Assembly: GCF_001953745.1 (NCBI RefSeq)
Contig: NZ_LWLN01000001.1
Span: 310,001-374,000, forward strand
Reading direction: 5' to 3'
Length of the DNA stretch: 64,000 bases
From: Natrinema saccharevitans
GTDB taxonomy: Archaea; Halobacteriota; Halobacteria; Halobacteriales; Natrialbaceae
Position 1 is the first letter of the stretch. Every line of letters starts with the position of its first letter. A model generated the notes under the pieces. The model worked only from the letters and a program-made list of their open reading frames with translations. It did no database searches and was not told the DNA's origin. The position numbers and the translations under genes were made by a program. Below are positions 23,487 through 32,811 of this stretch, one piece after another.

Positions 23487-26150
23487 ATGAGCATGGACGC
23501 GCCCGAACAGGCCGACGAGCCGAGCCTCGAGGGCGGCTACGACCCCGAGACGGTCGAGTCGCGCTGGCAGGAGCGCTGGGTCGATTCGGACGTCTACGCC
23601 TACGACGGCGACGAGAAACGCGACCCCAATACCGTCTACGCGATCGATACGCCGCCGCCGACGGTCTCGGGAAGCCTGCACATGGGCCACCTCTACGGCT
23701 CGACCCTGCAGGACTTCGCCGCGCGATTCCAGCGGATGGCCGACGGCGATGTCCTCTTTCCCTTCGGCTACGACGACAACGGGATCGCGAGCGAGCGCCT
23801 GACCGAGAAGGAACTGGACATCCGCCATCAGGACTACGAGCGCCGGGAGTTTCAGGAACTCTGCCGCGAGGTCTGTACGGAGTACGAGGCCGACTTCACG
23901 CACAAGATGCAGGACCTCGGGACCTCGATCGACTGGAACAACACCTACAAGACGATCGAACCCCGCGTCCAGCGGATCTCCCAGCTGTCCTTCCTCGACC
24001 TCTACGAGAGGGGCCGCGAGTACCGCAAAAAGGCCCCGGCGATCTGGTGTCCCGAGTGCGAGACGGCCATCTCGCAGGTCGAGATGGAAGACGACGAGCG
24101 CGGCTCGCACTTCAACGACATCGCGTTCGAACTCGTCGGCGAGGACGCCCATCGCGAGGAGTTCGTCATCTCCACGACGCGACCCGAACTCATCCCGGCC
24201 TGTGTCTCCGTCTTCGTCCACCCCGACGACGAGGAGAATCAGGACCTCGTCGGCGAGACCGCTCGCATCCCGATCTTCGGCCACGAGGTGCCGATCATCG
24301 CGGACGAGCGCGTCGACATGGAGAAGGGAAGCGGCGTCGTGATGTGCTGTACCTTCGGCGACCAGAACGACATCGAGTGGTACCAGGCCCACGACCTCCC
24401 GCTGCGGGTCGCCATCGACGAGTCCGCGACGATGACCGAACTGGCCGGCGATTACGAGGGCATGTCCACCGAGGAGGCCCGCGAGGCCATCGTCGAGGAT
24501 CTGGACGACGAGGGTGCCCTCCGCGACCGCTGGGAGATCAGCCACGCGGTTCAGGTCCACGAGCGCTGTGACACCCCCGTCGAGTACCGCGTCTCCAAGC
24601 AGTGGTACGTCGAAATCCTCGATCACAAGGAGGAGTACCTCGAGGCCGGCCGGGAGATGGACTGGTACCCCGAGAAGATGTTCTCCCGCTACCAGCACTG
24701 GATCGAGGGTCTCGAGTGGGACTGGCTGATCTCGCGCCAGCGCGACTCGGGAATCCCGTTCCCGGTCTGGTACTGCGCCGACTGCGATCACGAGGTCATG
24801 GCCGAGAAGGACTCCCTTCCGGTCGACCCGCTGAGCGACGATCCGCCCGTCGATAGCTGTCCGGAGTGTGGCCACGACGAGTTCGTCGCCGAGGACGACG
24901 TTTTCGACACGTGGGCGACCTCCTCGCTGACGCCGCTGATCAACGCGGGCTGGGACTGGGACGCGGAGAGCGAGGAATTCCGGATGGACAACCCCGAACT
25001 CTACCCGTTCGACCTGCGCCCGCAGGGCCACGACATCATCTCGTTCTGGCTGTTCCACACCATCGTCAAGTGCTACGAACACACCGGCGAGGTGCCCTTC
25101 GACGCGACGATGATCAACGGCCACGTCTTAGACGAGAACCGCGAGAAGATGTCGAAGTCCCGCGGGAACGTGGTCGAACCCGACGAAGTGCTGGCGGACT
25201 ACCCCGTCGACGCCGTCCGGTTCTGGGCGGCGAGCGCCGCCGTCGGCGACGACTTTCCGTATCAGGAGAAAGACCTCACCGCCGGCGAGAAGTTGCTGCG
25301 CAAGCTCTGGAACGCCTCGAAGCTCGTCGACACGCTCGCGCCGCGCGAGCCCGAGGAGCCCGCCGACCTCGAGGCGATCGACCGCTGGCTGCTGGCGGAA
25401 CTCGACGACGCCGTCGCGGATCTGACCGCCCACTTCGAGGACTACGAGTTCGCGAAGGCCCGCGACCGCCTGCGGACCTTCTTCTGGAGTACCTTCTGTG
25501 ACGACTACCTCGAGATCGCGAAAACGCGGGAGGAAAACCCCTCGACGCAGTACGCGCTGCGGACGGCCCACCGGACCTTCCTCGAACTCTGGGCGCCGTT
25601 CCTGCCCCACGCGACCGAGGAGATCTGGCAGGCCGTCTACGCGGACGGCGAGGCGGCCCTCGAGGACAGCAGCATTCACGTCCGCGACTGGCCCGACCCG
25701 CAGGAGTACGAGGCCGACCTCGAGGCCGGCGAGACTGCCATGGAGGTCATCTCCGCGCTGCGCCGGTACAAGAGCGAGAACCAGCTGCCGCTGAACGCCG
25801 ACCTCGAGTCGGTGTCGGTCTACGGCCCGGTCGACGGCTTCGAGGACGCGATCCGGAACGTGATGCACGTGCGGGATCTCACGCTCCTCGAGGACGAGCC
25901 CGAGATCTCGACCGAGGTCGCCGAAATCGACCTCGATTACTCGACGCTCGGGCCGAAGTTCGGCTCGAAGGTCGGCGAGATCGACGCCGGCATCGAGAGC
26001 GGTGAGTACGAGATCGACGACGAGGACGGCGTCCTACGGGTCGCCGGCGAAGACCTCGAGGACGACCTCTTCGAGGTCGAACTCGAGCGGACCTACTCGG
26101 GCGACGGCGAGATGATCGAGACCGAGTCGGCGGTCGTCATCCTCGAGTAG
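23487..26150 (+). CDS. valS: valyl-tRNA synthetase
   Basis: 887 residues, the normal size for the enzyme that charges tRNA(Val) with valine. The class I signatures are present: H-M-G-H at 65-68 (HIGH) and K-M-S-K-S at 554-558. The valine editing domain lies between them (residues about 180-350), with W-C-P-E-C-E-T-A, I-S-T-T-R-P-E-L and a zinc-like C-A-D-C / C-P-E-C region. The ATG at 23487 is used, since upstream in-frame sequence is not homologous; an ATG two codons later is possible. It is monocistronic by its neighbours, with a 323-bp leader. Confidence 0.97.
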   Translation: MSMDAPEQADEPSLEGGYDPETVESRWQERWVDSDVYAYDGDEKRDPNTVYAIDTPPPTVSGSLHMGHLYGSTLQDFAARFQRMADGDVLFPFGYDDNGIASERLTEKELDIRHQDYERREFQELCREVCTEYEADFTHKMQDLGTSIDWNNTYKTIEPRVQRISQLSFLDLYERGREYRKKAPAIWCPECETAISQVEMEDDERGSHFNDIAFELVGEDAHREEFVISTTRPELIPACVSVFVHPDDEENQDLVGETARIPIFGHEVPIIADERVDMEKGSGVVMCCTFGDQNDIEWYQAHDLPLRVAIDESATMTELAGDYEGMSTEEAREAIVEDLDDEGALRDRWEISHAVQVHERCDTPVEYRVSKQWYVEILDHKEEYLEAGREMDWYPEKMFSRYQHWIEGLEWDWLISRQRDSGIPFPVWYCADCDHEVMAEKDSLPVDPLSDDPPVDSCPECGHDEFVAEDDVFDTWATSSLTPLINAGWDWDAESEEFRMDNPELYPFDLRPQGHDIISFWLFHTIVKCYEHTGEVPFDATMINGHVLDENREKMSKSRGNVVEPDEVLADYPVDAVRFWAASAAVGDDFPYQEKDLTAGEKLLRKLWNASKLVDTLAPREPEEPADLEAIDRWLLAELDDAVADLTAHFEDYEFAKARDRLRTFFWSTFCDDYLEIAKTREENPSTQYALRTAHRTFLELWAPFLPHATEEIWQAVYADGEAALEDSSIHVRDWPDPQEYEADLEAGETAMEVISALRRYKSENQLPLNADLESVSVYGPVDGFEDAIRNVMHVRDLTLLEDEPEISTEVAEIDLDYSTLGPKFGSKVGEIDAGIESGEYEIDDEDGVLRVAGEDLEDDLFEVELERTYSGDGEMIETESAVVILE

Positions 26151-26203
26151 CGCCGTCGTCCACCGATTCGTCTTCTCGCGGACGCGAGCGCCGTTCGCGA
26201 CCG

Positions 26204-26911
26204 CTACCCGTTCGCGGCCTGCGGTCGCTCGAGTTTCCTGACCCGAATCGCGAGCGCGAGAAACAGCGCCAGCAGGACGAACGTGACCTCGCCGGCGGCG
26301 ATCACGCCCAGCGCGTCGGCCTCGAGGAACATCGCTGCGTCGCGGTCGACGGGGATAATCGTGTGGTGGGGCTCCCCGACGATCGGGACGAAGTAGTCGA
26401 CGATCAGGTTGCTCCAGTACCAGACGGCGGCGACGCCGACGGCCCACACCGGGAAGTCGGTGATCCGGTAGAGGACGAAGGCCTGGACGACCATCGCGAG
26501 GTGGCTCCAGAAGAGGAAGTGGTACATCCACACGGGGAGGTACGCGTAGGAATCGGCGAAGGCGAGCAGCGTGTACGGCGTCCACAGGCCCAACACGACG
26601 TTGCCGAAGAACGCCAGCGCGGTCAGCCACGGCTGCTCGCGACCCAACTTCCAGGCGGCGATCGCCAGCGCGATAAACAGCGTCGCGAGCGGGCTGTCGG
26701 GCACCCAGGGCCACAGCGCTGTCGCGGTCCCGGCGAACTGTCCCGAGTAGTACCAGAAGCCGAAGGCAGTCCCCGCGAGGTTGATCGCGACGACCAGCCA
26801 CGCAAAGCGCAGGCCGAGGTCCTCGAGCGCTCTGGGCACCGGCGTGAGATAGGCCGGCAGCGACTCGTCGTCCGCGCGTCCGCGCTCCGCCGTCCGAGTC
26901 GACGCGGTCAT
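26204..26911 (-). CDS. DUF1405 family membrane protein
   Basis: 235 residues from the ATG at 26911. There are six or seven hydrophobic segments and conserved aromatic-rich motifs: F-G-F-W-Y-Y-S-G-Q-F, W-M-Y-H-F-L-F-W-S-H, V-W-Y-W-S-N-L-I-V-D-Y and H-H-T-I-I-P. These match the DUF1405 family of integral membrane proteins in Bacillus and Halobacteria, which has no assigned function. The histidines and tryptophans in the membrane region suggest a ligand or cofactor role, though that is speculation. The gene is divergent from pdxS, with about 240 bp between. Confidence 0.85.
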   Translation of the reverse strand: MTASTRTAERGRADDESLPAYLTPVPRALEDLGLRFAWLVVAINLAGTAFGFWYYSGQFAGTATALWPWVPDSPLATLFIALAIAAWKLGREQPWLTALAFFGNVVLGLWTPYTLLAFADSYAYLPVWMYHFLFWSHLAMVVQAFVLYRITDFPVWAVGVAAVWYWSNLIVDYFVPIVGEPHHTIIPVDRDAAMFLEADALGVIAAGEVTFVLLALFLALAIRVRKLERPQAANG

Positions 26912-27149
26912 CGTCCGGCGCGACGGCCGGAACCCGCAAAACAGTAGCGGTCTCCGAACCGGCACGCGCCGCCTCGAGCCCTGGTCCGGTCCGTGACCGC
27001 GGCCGACCTCGGACCGACTCGCGAGCGATCCGGCGGTCGACGGCGCGACGGTGGTGACCGACCGCCGGGCGAGGCGAACGATTTCGGGTTCCGCGGCCGG
27101 ATCGTCCCCAAAGAACACGCGTAAGTGCGGCGACTCCTAAGCGCGCAGT

Positions 27150-28058
27150 ATGTCGGAACCAGCCGATCTCGAAGAACTGCGACGCGGGACCGATCTCGTC
27201 AAGCGCGGGTTCGCGCGAATGCAGAAGGGCGGCGTCATCATGGACGTCGTCAACGAAGAACAGGCACGGATCGCCGAGGACGCCGGCGCGGTCGCCGTGA
27301 TGGCCCTCGAGGCCGTTCCGGCCGACATCCGCAAGCGCGGCGGCGTCGCCCGGATGGCCGACCCCGCCGACGTCGAGGCGATCGTTGACGAGGTCTCGAT
27401 CCCGGTGATGGGCAAGTCCCGGATCGGCCACACCAAGGAGGCCCAGATCCTCGAGGCGATCGGGGTCGACATGATCGACGAGTCGGAGGTTCTGACCCCC
27501 GCGGACGACGCCTACCACATCGACAAGCGCGAGTTCACCGCGCCCTTCGTCTGTGGCGCGCGGAACCTCGGCGAGGCCCTGCGCCGGGTCAACGAGGGCG
27601 CGGCGATGATCCGCACCAAAGGCGAGGCCGGCACCGGCGACGTCAACCAGGCCGTCCACCACCAGCGGACGATCAAGGGCGCGATCCGCGAACTCGAGGG
27701 CATGACCCACGAGGAACGCGAGGCCTACGCCCGCGAGATCGAAGCCCCCGCGGAACTGGTCCACGAGACCGCCGAACTGGGCCGGCTCCCGGTCGTGAAC
27801 TTCGCTGCCGGCGGCATCGCGACGCCCGCCGACGCCGCCCTGATGATGCACCACGAGTGCGACGGTATCTTCGTGGGCAGCGGGATCTTCGGCGCGGAGA
27901 ACCCGCCCGAGATGGCCGAGGCGATCGTCGAGGCGACGAACAACTGGGACGACCCCGAGCGCCTCGCCGAGATCTCGAAGAACCTCGGCAAGGGGATGAA
28001 AGGCGACGCGAACGCCGATCTCTCCGAGGAAGAGAAGCTGCAGGACCGCGGCGTCTGA
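27150..28058 (+). CDS. pdxS: pyridoxal 5'-phosphate synthase lyase subunit
   Basis: 302 residues, typical length. It assembles PLP from ribose 5-phosphate, glyceraldehyde 3-phosphate and ammonia supplied by the PdxT glutaminase. Diagnostic blocks are [43 protein letters not shown] and [18 protein letters not shown]. The lysines of K-S-R-I and R-T-K-G are the substrate imine residues of the family. pdxT is not in the window. The gene stands alone on its strand. Confidence 0.97.
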   Translation: MSEPADLEELRRGTDLVKRGFARMQKGGVIMDVVNEEQARIAEDAGAVAVMALEAVPADIRKRGGVARMADPADVEAIVDEVSIPVMGKSRIGHTKEAQILEAIGVDMIDESEVLTPADDAYHIDKREFTAPFVCGARNLGEALRRVNEGAAMIRTKGEAGTGDVNQAVHHQRTIKGAIRELEGMTHEEREAYAREIEAPAELVHETAELGRLPVVNFAAGGIATPADAALMMHHECDGIFVGSGIFGAENPPEMAEAIVEATNNWDDPERLAEISKNLGKGMKGDANADLSEEEKLQDRGV

Positions 28059-28186
28059 TCGACCACGACTCCCGTCATCTACGCCTCGTTTTTCGTACGG
28101 TTACGACTCGTTTTCGCCGACACACGGCGTTTGTCGGCTCCGGCAAGTGCCGTCCGATCCCGCGACGCTGTCCGGACCGAATCCGA

Positions 28187-28516
28187 CTATCGGGCACGCG
28201 ACGCGACGACGACCAGAAACAGCAGGTACGTCACCAGCGACCCGGTCCCGGCCGAAAGGACGGCCGTCGGCGCGAACGCGACGCCGAGGCCGACGATACC
28301 GAACGACAGCGCGAGCGCCCCGAACTGGACCGGCCTGCGTTCCCAGTACGCTCGGACCGTCTCGTAGTGCCGGAACGCGACCACCTCGAAGCCGAGCGTC
28401 CCGGCACAGCCGAGCGCGAAGAAGGGACCCGACAGCGGGGTGCCGACGAGAGCGAGCGCGAGCGCGAACCCGGCCAGCGAGACCGTCGCAAGCACCGCGT
28501 CGGTTCGGGCACCCAT
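28187..28516 (-). CDS. small membrane protein, unknown
   Basis: 109 residues from the ATG at 28516, with three or four hydrophobic segments: V-L-A-T-V-S-L-A-G-F-A-L-A-L-A-L-V, F-F-A-L-G-C-A-G-T-L-G-F, F-G-A-L-A-L-S-F-G-I-V-G-L-G and Y-L-L-F-L-V-V-V. It begins 7 nt after the thrB stop codon on the same strand, so it is probably co-transcribed with the homoserine kinase gene. No functional motif is recognised. Confidence 0.7.
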   Translation of the reverse strand: MGARTDAVLATVSLAGFALALALVGTPLSGPFFALGCAGTLGFEVVAFRHYETVRAYWERRPVQFGALALSFGIVGLGVAFAPTAVLSAGTGSLVTYLLFLVVVASRAR

Positions 28517-28523
28517 CGCCGAG

Positions 28524-29411
28524 CTACGAACCGTCCGAGTACAGCATCGCCCCCTCGCTGACGGCCGTCTGGTAGGCCCGACTCTCGACGCCGACGGCGT
28601 CGAAGGCGTCGACCATCGCCGAGGCGATCTCCCGCTGGTCCTGCCGGCGACAGACCGCCAGAATCCCGGGGCCGGCCCCGCTGACGGTGACGCCGGTCGC
28701 GCCCGCCTCGAGGGCGGCCTCACGAACCCGGTCGTAGCCGTCGATGAGCTTTGTGCGTTCGGGGGTGACGACCGCGTCGACCATCCCTCTCCCGACGAGG
28801 TCGGGATCGTTCCGGCTCATGCCGACGGCCAGCGTGGCGGCGTTGCCGACGGTGTCGACGATGTCGTCCATCGTCGCCGACTCGGGGACGACGCCGCGCG
28901 CGTCGCGCGTGGAGACGGAGATATCGGGGAGGCAGGCGACCACGGGGATCGAGGCGTCGACCTGCGTGACGCCCTCGTCGGTGACGACGGTAAACCCGCC
29001 CAGTAAGGCCGGGGCGACGTTGTCCGCGTGGGCCTCGCCGGAGACGAGCGCCTCGCCCTCGGCGGCGATCGGCACGAGTTCCTCCCGGGAGCGACCGCGG
29101 TCGTACAGGGCGTTCAGCGCGACGGCCGCGGCGGCCGCGCTCGCCGCCGACGACCCCAGTCCCGACGAGGGGCGGACCCCCTTGTCGATCCGGATCCGGG
29201 CCGGGGCGTTGAGCGCCTTCGCCACCGCGCCGACGGTGTTCTTCTCGGGGTCTTCGGGGATGTACTCGCTGCCGGCCCCGGTGACCGTGATCGTCGTCTC
29301 CGGCGCGCGTTCGACCCGGACGATGTCGGCGGGCGTCCCGAGAGCGACACCGAAGACGTCGAAGCCGCTCCCGAGGTTCGCACTCGTCGCGGGTGCCCGC
29401 ACGGTGAGCAT
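28524..29411 (-). CDS. thrB: homoserine kinase
   Basis: 295 residues of the GHMP kinase family. It phosphorylates L-homoserine using ATP, leading to threonine. The ATP-binding motif P-S-S-G-L-G-S-S-A-A-S-A-A-A-A is at about 90-105. The N-terminal A-P-A-T-S-A-N-L-G-S-G-F-D and the C-terminal V-S-G-A-G-P-G-I-L-A are also family marks. The ATG at 29411 begins M-L-T-V-R-A-P; an in-frame ATG nine codons upstream is less likely, because the family starts at the V-x-A-P. The membrane gene at 28187 follows 7 nt downstream. Confidence 0.96.
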   Translation of the reverse strand: MLTVRAPATSANLGSGFDVFGVALGTPADIVRVERAPETTITVTGAGSEYIPEDPEKNTVGAVAKALNAPARIRIDKGVRPSSGLGSSAASAAAAAVALNALYDRGRSREELVPIAAEGEALVSGEAHADNVAPALLGGFTVVTDEGVTQVDASIPVVACLPDISVSTRDARGVVPESATMDDIVDTVGNAATLAVGMSRNDPDLVGRGMVDAVVTPERTKLIDGYDRVREAALEAGATGVTVSGAGPGILAVCRRQDQREIASAMVDAFDAVGVESRAYQTAVSEGAMLYSDGS

Positions 29412-29525
29412 GCCGATTCCTTTCCAGACTGCAGTCAAAAAGGTAGCGAACGACGACGACAGCCGCCGCGGCTGCCGTCGGTGACTCGAGCGGTCCCGGT
29501 CGGGAACCGACCCGGTCGATCGTCG

Positions 29526-32500
29526 TTACTCGTCGTCGGTCGTGCCGAACGTGAAGACGTCGTCGTCAGCGTCTCCTTCGTCGGTTTCGTCGTCGCCAGC
29601 GTCGTCGTCGACCGGCTCGAGCGGTTCGGCGGCCGTGTCGTCGCCGTCGTCTTCGAACCCGGAACTCTCGTCGGCCACGGGTTCGCCCTCGGTCGCCGAT
29701 TCCGTCTCGTCGGGCAGCGGCTCGGCCGGCTCACTGTCGTCGGCCAGCGGATCCGGTTCGTCGGCGTCCGCCAGCGGGTCGTCCGTCTCGCCGTCGTCAG
29801 CGAGTGGGTCCGTTTCGGTGTCGCCGTCGTCAGCGAGCGGGTCCGTTTCGGTGTCGCCGCCGAGCGGTTCGGCCGGCTCGCCGTCGTCGGTCGCGGTCGT
29901 CTCGTCGGCGTCCATCACCGGCTCCGCCGCCGCTTCGTCCTCGATACCGAGGATCTCTTCGGCTCCGATCTCCTCGGGTGCGTCGGCGTCCTCGGGCGCG
30001 GGTTCGGCGTCCGTCTCGTCGACGCTCGACCCCTCCGTCTCGAGGGAGTCACCGTCGGTGTCGTCGGTATCGTCACCGATGCCGGGACTCGACGCCGTCT
30101 CGGCGTCGGCCCCGTCGGCGTCGAAGGTGATTCCCTGCTCCCGTTCGTCGGTCGCCTCGTCGACCGCGTACTCGGCGTCGGTGCCCAGTTCCGCGTCGAC
30201 GTCGAACGCCGACTCGAGTTCGACGTCCGCGAGGTCGATATCCGTGTCGAACCGGTCGAGCGCCTCCGAGAGCTGCGAGGCCTGCTCGGAGAGGCTCGAG
30301 GCGGACTTGGTGACCTCGGTCAGTGCGGTGGTCTGTTCCTCGGCGGCGGCGGCGACGTTCTCGGCCTCGGAGGTCGTCTCCTCGGAGATCGTCGCCGCGT
30401 CGTCGACCATCGCGACGACCTCCTGCGTCGAGGCCGCCTGCTCTTCGGTCGCCGCGGAGATCTCCTGGACGCCGACGTTGGTCTCCTTGGCGAGGTTGGC
30501 GATCTCTTCGAGCGCGCTGACCGCTTCCTGAACCTGTCGGCTTGCGTTCTCGATGTCGGCACTCGTGCCCTCGACCTCGGCCGCGGACTGCTCGGTCCGA
30601 TCGCGGATCGCCTCGAGGCGGTCCTCGGCTTCGTCGGCCGCTTCGGCGACATCTTCGGAGAGCGCCTTGACCTCCTTGGCGACGACGGAGAACCCTTCGT
30701 CGTCGCTGTTGCCACCCGCGGAGCGGGAGGCCTCGATGTTGGCGTTCAGCGCCAGCATGTTGGTCTGGCGGGCGATCTCGGAGATGGTGTTGATCAGTTC
30801 GTCGATCTGCTGGACCTCCTCCTCGAGGCGGCGGATCTCGCTGACGGCCGACTCGGACTCGGTCTCGATCGCCTCCATGGCTGCGATCGCCTCCTGGGCG
30901 GCTTCCTGCCCTTCCTGCCCGGTGTTGACGGTCCGTTCGGCGATGTCGGCGACCTCGTTCGAGGAGGCGGCGATCTCCTCGGTCGTGGTCGAGAGGCCGC
31001 TCATCTCCTGGTTGACCGACTGCAGCGACTCGTTCTGTCGATCCGCGCCGTCGGAAATCTCCTGGATCGACTCGGTGACCTGTTGCGAGGCGGAGCGAAC
31101 CTCTTCGCTCGAGGCGGTCACCTGTTCGGAGGCGGTCGCGACGTCGGTCGCGAACCGGTTGAGTTCGGCGATGGTCTGCTCGATCTCGTCGAGCATCTCG
31201 TTGAAGTCCTCGCCGATCTGTTGCATCTGCTCGTTGTCGCTTTCGACGTCCGCGCGAGCGGTGAGGTCGCCGTCGGCGGCGTCACCCATGACCGCACAGT
31301 ACTCGGCGGCCTTGTCCTCTAGGTGATCGTTGATCTCTTTGACGCGTTCGCGCTCCTGTTCGGCCTCCTCGCGGGCGGCCTCGGCCTCGCGGATCTGTTC
31401 GCGAAGGGCGTCACGCATCGAGTCGAAGCCGTTGTAGAGCCGACCGATGTTGTCGATCCGTTTCGTCTCGAGGTCGACGTCGAGGTTGCCCTCCTCCATC
31501 TGGCCGGCCTTGTCGGTCAGTCGGTCGATGGAGACGGCGGTGTTCCGGCCGAGGACAGCTCCCACCATTCCGATCATGAGGACGCCGAGGATCGTCGCGT
31601 AGATCCCGTACTGGTTGACCGCGTTGACGAACCCGAAGGCCTGATCGGTAGGCTCGTGGGTCACGACGACCCAGTCGGTGCCGAACACGCGTGCGGAGCT
31701 CGTGACGTATTTGTCGTGGCCGTCCGATTCGAAGCCGTAGGCGTCGTTCTCGAAGGTAAGTGAGGAACTATCGATCCGCTGAGTCGTCGCGCCCTCGGTC
31801 CGCGCGGCGTCTAACAGGCTCCCGTTGCCGGCGAAGCCGGCCCCGAGCGTCGAGTGGTTGCCGCCGTAGCCGGCGTTGTCGAGCATGATCTCGTCGTCAC
31901 CGTCGACGACCATCGTCGTGACTCCCTCCTCGTCCTGAAGCTGGTTCGCGTAGGCCTCGAGGTCGGCGGTGTACACGATCGCCCGATTCTCGGTTTCGGG
32001 CGAGTGCTGGACGTACGTGATCACCGTCGTCTCCTCCCCGAGTTCGCCCTCGGCGAGGTAGGCGTCGGACACCCATGGAACGTTCGTGGTCGCCTCCTCG
32101 TAGGCGTTCGCGTCGACGTTGTCCATCTCGGTCGCGGTCGTCCCACGAAGTTCCTCGTTGGTGCTTGCCGTGACCGTGTCGGTACTGGTGTCGACGTAGG
32201 AGATGTCGAACGTGTCGGCGTCCAAGTGTTCCTCCCAGTCGAGGAACCGCTGTTGGATCGCCTCCGGATCGTCACTGGCGACGACGTCCGATCTGGCGAT
32301 CGTACTGATCGTGTGTTCGTTCTGTTCGTTCCACATCTGCAGGCTCTGTGCTTCTTGCCCCGCCGCAGACGCGTGGTCGTTTTGTACCCGTTCCTCCACC
32401 TGATCGGTAATTGCCCCCGTGGCAGCGTAGCCGATGAGACCGACGGAGAGTCCGAGAATCAACAGAGCGATTCCGAACTTGACGGCGTATCGCCGTCGGA

Positions 32501-32534
32501 TAGCTGTCGGCACCAGTCGTCGAGCGAAATCCAT
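29526..32534 (-). CDS. haloarchaeal chemotaxis transducer (MCP) with acidic repeat tail
   Basis: 1002 residues. TM1 is at about 20-42; residues 43-310 form an extracellular Cache-like sensor domain; TM2 is at about 312-335. A HAMP region follows, and the MCP signalling hairpin runs to about 740, with the tip R-Q-T-N-M-L-A-L-N-A-N-I-E-A. It should couple through CheW to CheA. After residue 750 comes a roughly 250-residue acidic, disordered tail containing repeats of the type D-P-L-A-D-D, encoded by a 33-bp tandem duplication at 29793-29858. The gene diverges from three solute-binding lipoprotein genes. In Halobacterium, BasB-BasT couples such a binding protein to a transducer, so sensing of bound solutes is likely. 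Confidence 0.93.
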   Translation of the reverse strand: MDFARRLVPTAIRRRYAVKFGIALLILGLSVGLIGYAATGAITDQVEERVQNDHASAAGQEAQSLQMWNEQNEHTISTIARSDVVASDDPEAIQQRFLDWEEHLDADTFDISYVDTSTDTVTASTNEELRGTTATEMDNVDANAYEEATTNVPWVSDAYLAEGELGEETTVITYVQHSPETENRAIVYTADLEAYANQLQDEEGVTTMVVDGDDEIMLDNAGYGGNHSTLGAGFAGNGSLLDAARTEGATTQRIDSSSLTFENDAYGFESDGHDKYVTSSARVFGTDWVVVTHEPTDQAFGFVNAVNQYGIYATILGVLMIGMVGAVLGRNTAVSIDRLTDKAGQMEEGNLDVDLETKRIDNIGRLYNGFDSMRDALREQIREAEAAREEAEQERERVKEINDHLEDKAAEYCAVMGDAADGDLTARADVESDNEQMQQIGEDFNEMLDEIEQTIAELNRFATDVATASEQVTASSEEVRSASQQVTESIQEISDGADRQNESLQSVNQEMSGLSTTTEEIAASSNEVADIAERTVNTGQEGQEAAQEAIAAMEAIETESESAVSEIRRLEEEVQQIDELINTISEIARQTNMLALNANIEASRSAGGNSDDEGFSVVAKEVKALSEDVAEAADEAEDRLEAIRDRTEQSAAEVEGTSADIENASRQVQEAVSALEEIANLAKETNVGVQEISAATEEQAASTQEVVAMVDDAATISEETTSEAENVAAAAEEQTTALTEVTKSASSLSEQASQLSEALDRFDTDIDLADVELESAFDVDAELGTDAEYAVDEATDEREQGITFDADGADAETASSPGIGDDTDDTDGDSLETEGSSVDETDAEPAPEDADAPEEIGAEEILGIEDEAAAEPVMDADETTATDDGEPAEPLGGDTETDPLADDGDTETDPLADDGETDDPLADADEPDPLADDSEPAEPLPDETESATEGEPVADESSGFEDDGDDTAAEPLEPVDDDAGDDETDEGDADDDVFTFGTTDDE
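29793..29858. repeat. 33-bp tandem repeat, two units, in the transducer tail
   Basis: Two adjacent 33-bp units (29793-29825 and 29826-29858) differ at one base. On the minus strand they encode consecutive G-D-T-E-T-D-P-L-A-D-D blocks in the acidic tail, so the tail has grown by in-frame duplication. Confidence 0.8.
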
Positions 32535-32779
32535 GGATAAGTCACGCGTGATTTCGTCGGTACATAAATTGTCAGGCGTGGTTATCGAAGCTGATAATGA
32601 GGCGGTTTCTTGGTATCGTCTTCCGAATATGTGTATTATACCATGCCCATAAAGATATCAAATATAGCGGCGTAAAATCAAGACTATCGGTCGGAATTGG
32701 TGGCCAAAACGAACTCCCCCTTTCGATTCCCGCGACGAGCCACGATGCCGTACTTTCGAGACGGGTTGCTTCGCAAACG

Positions 32780-32788
32780 TTAAGAAAC
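32780..32788 (+). promoter_or_regulatory. conserved promoter box before the first binding protein
   Basis: The string ttaagaaac has its core (taag) 31 nt before the ATG at 32812. The same core is found at 30 nt before the other two paralogues (34476, 36270), so it is likely the shared TATA-like element of leaderless transcripts. Confidence 0.5.
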
Positions 32789-32811
32789 GGAGGTCGAAAC
32801 GACCGCTCAAT

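Noticed and set aside
26034..27854. 606-residue minus-strand frame across valS end, DUF1405 and pdxS
   Set aside because: It spans three well-supported genes in other frames, so it is a chance open frame.
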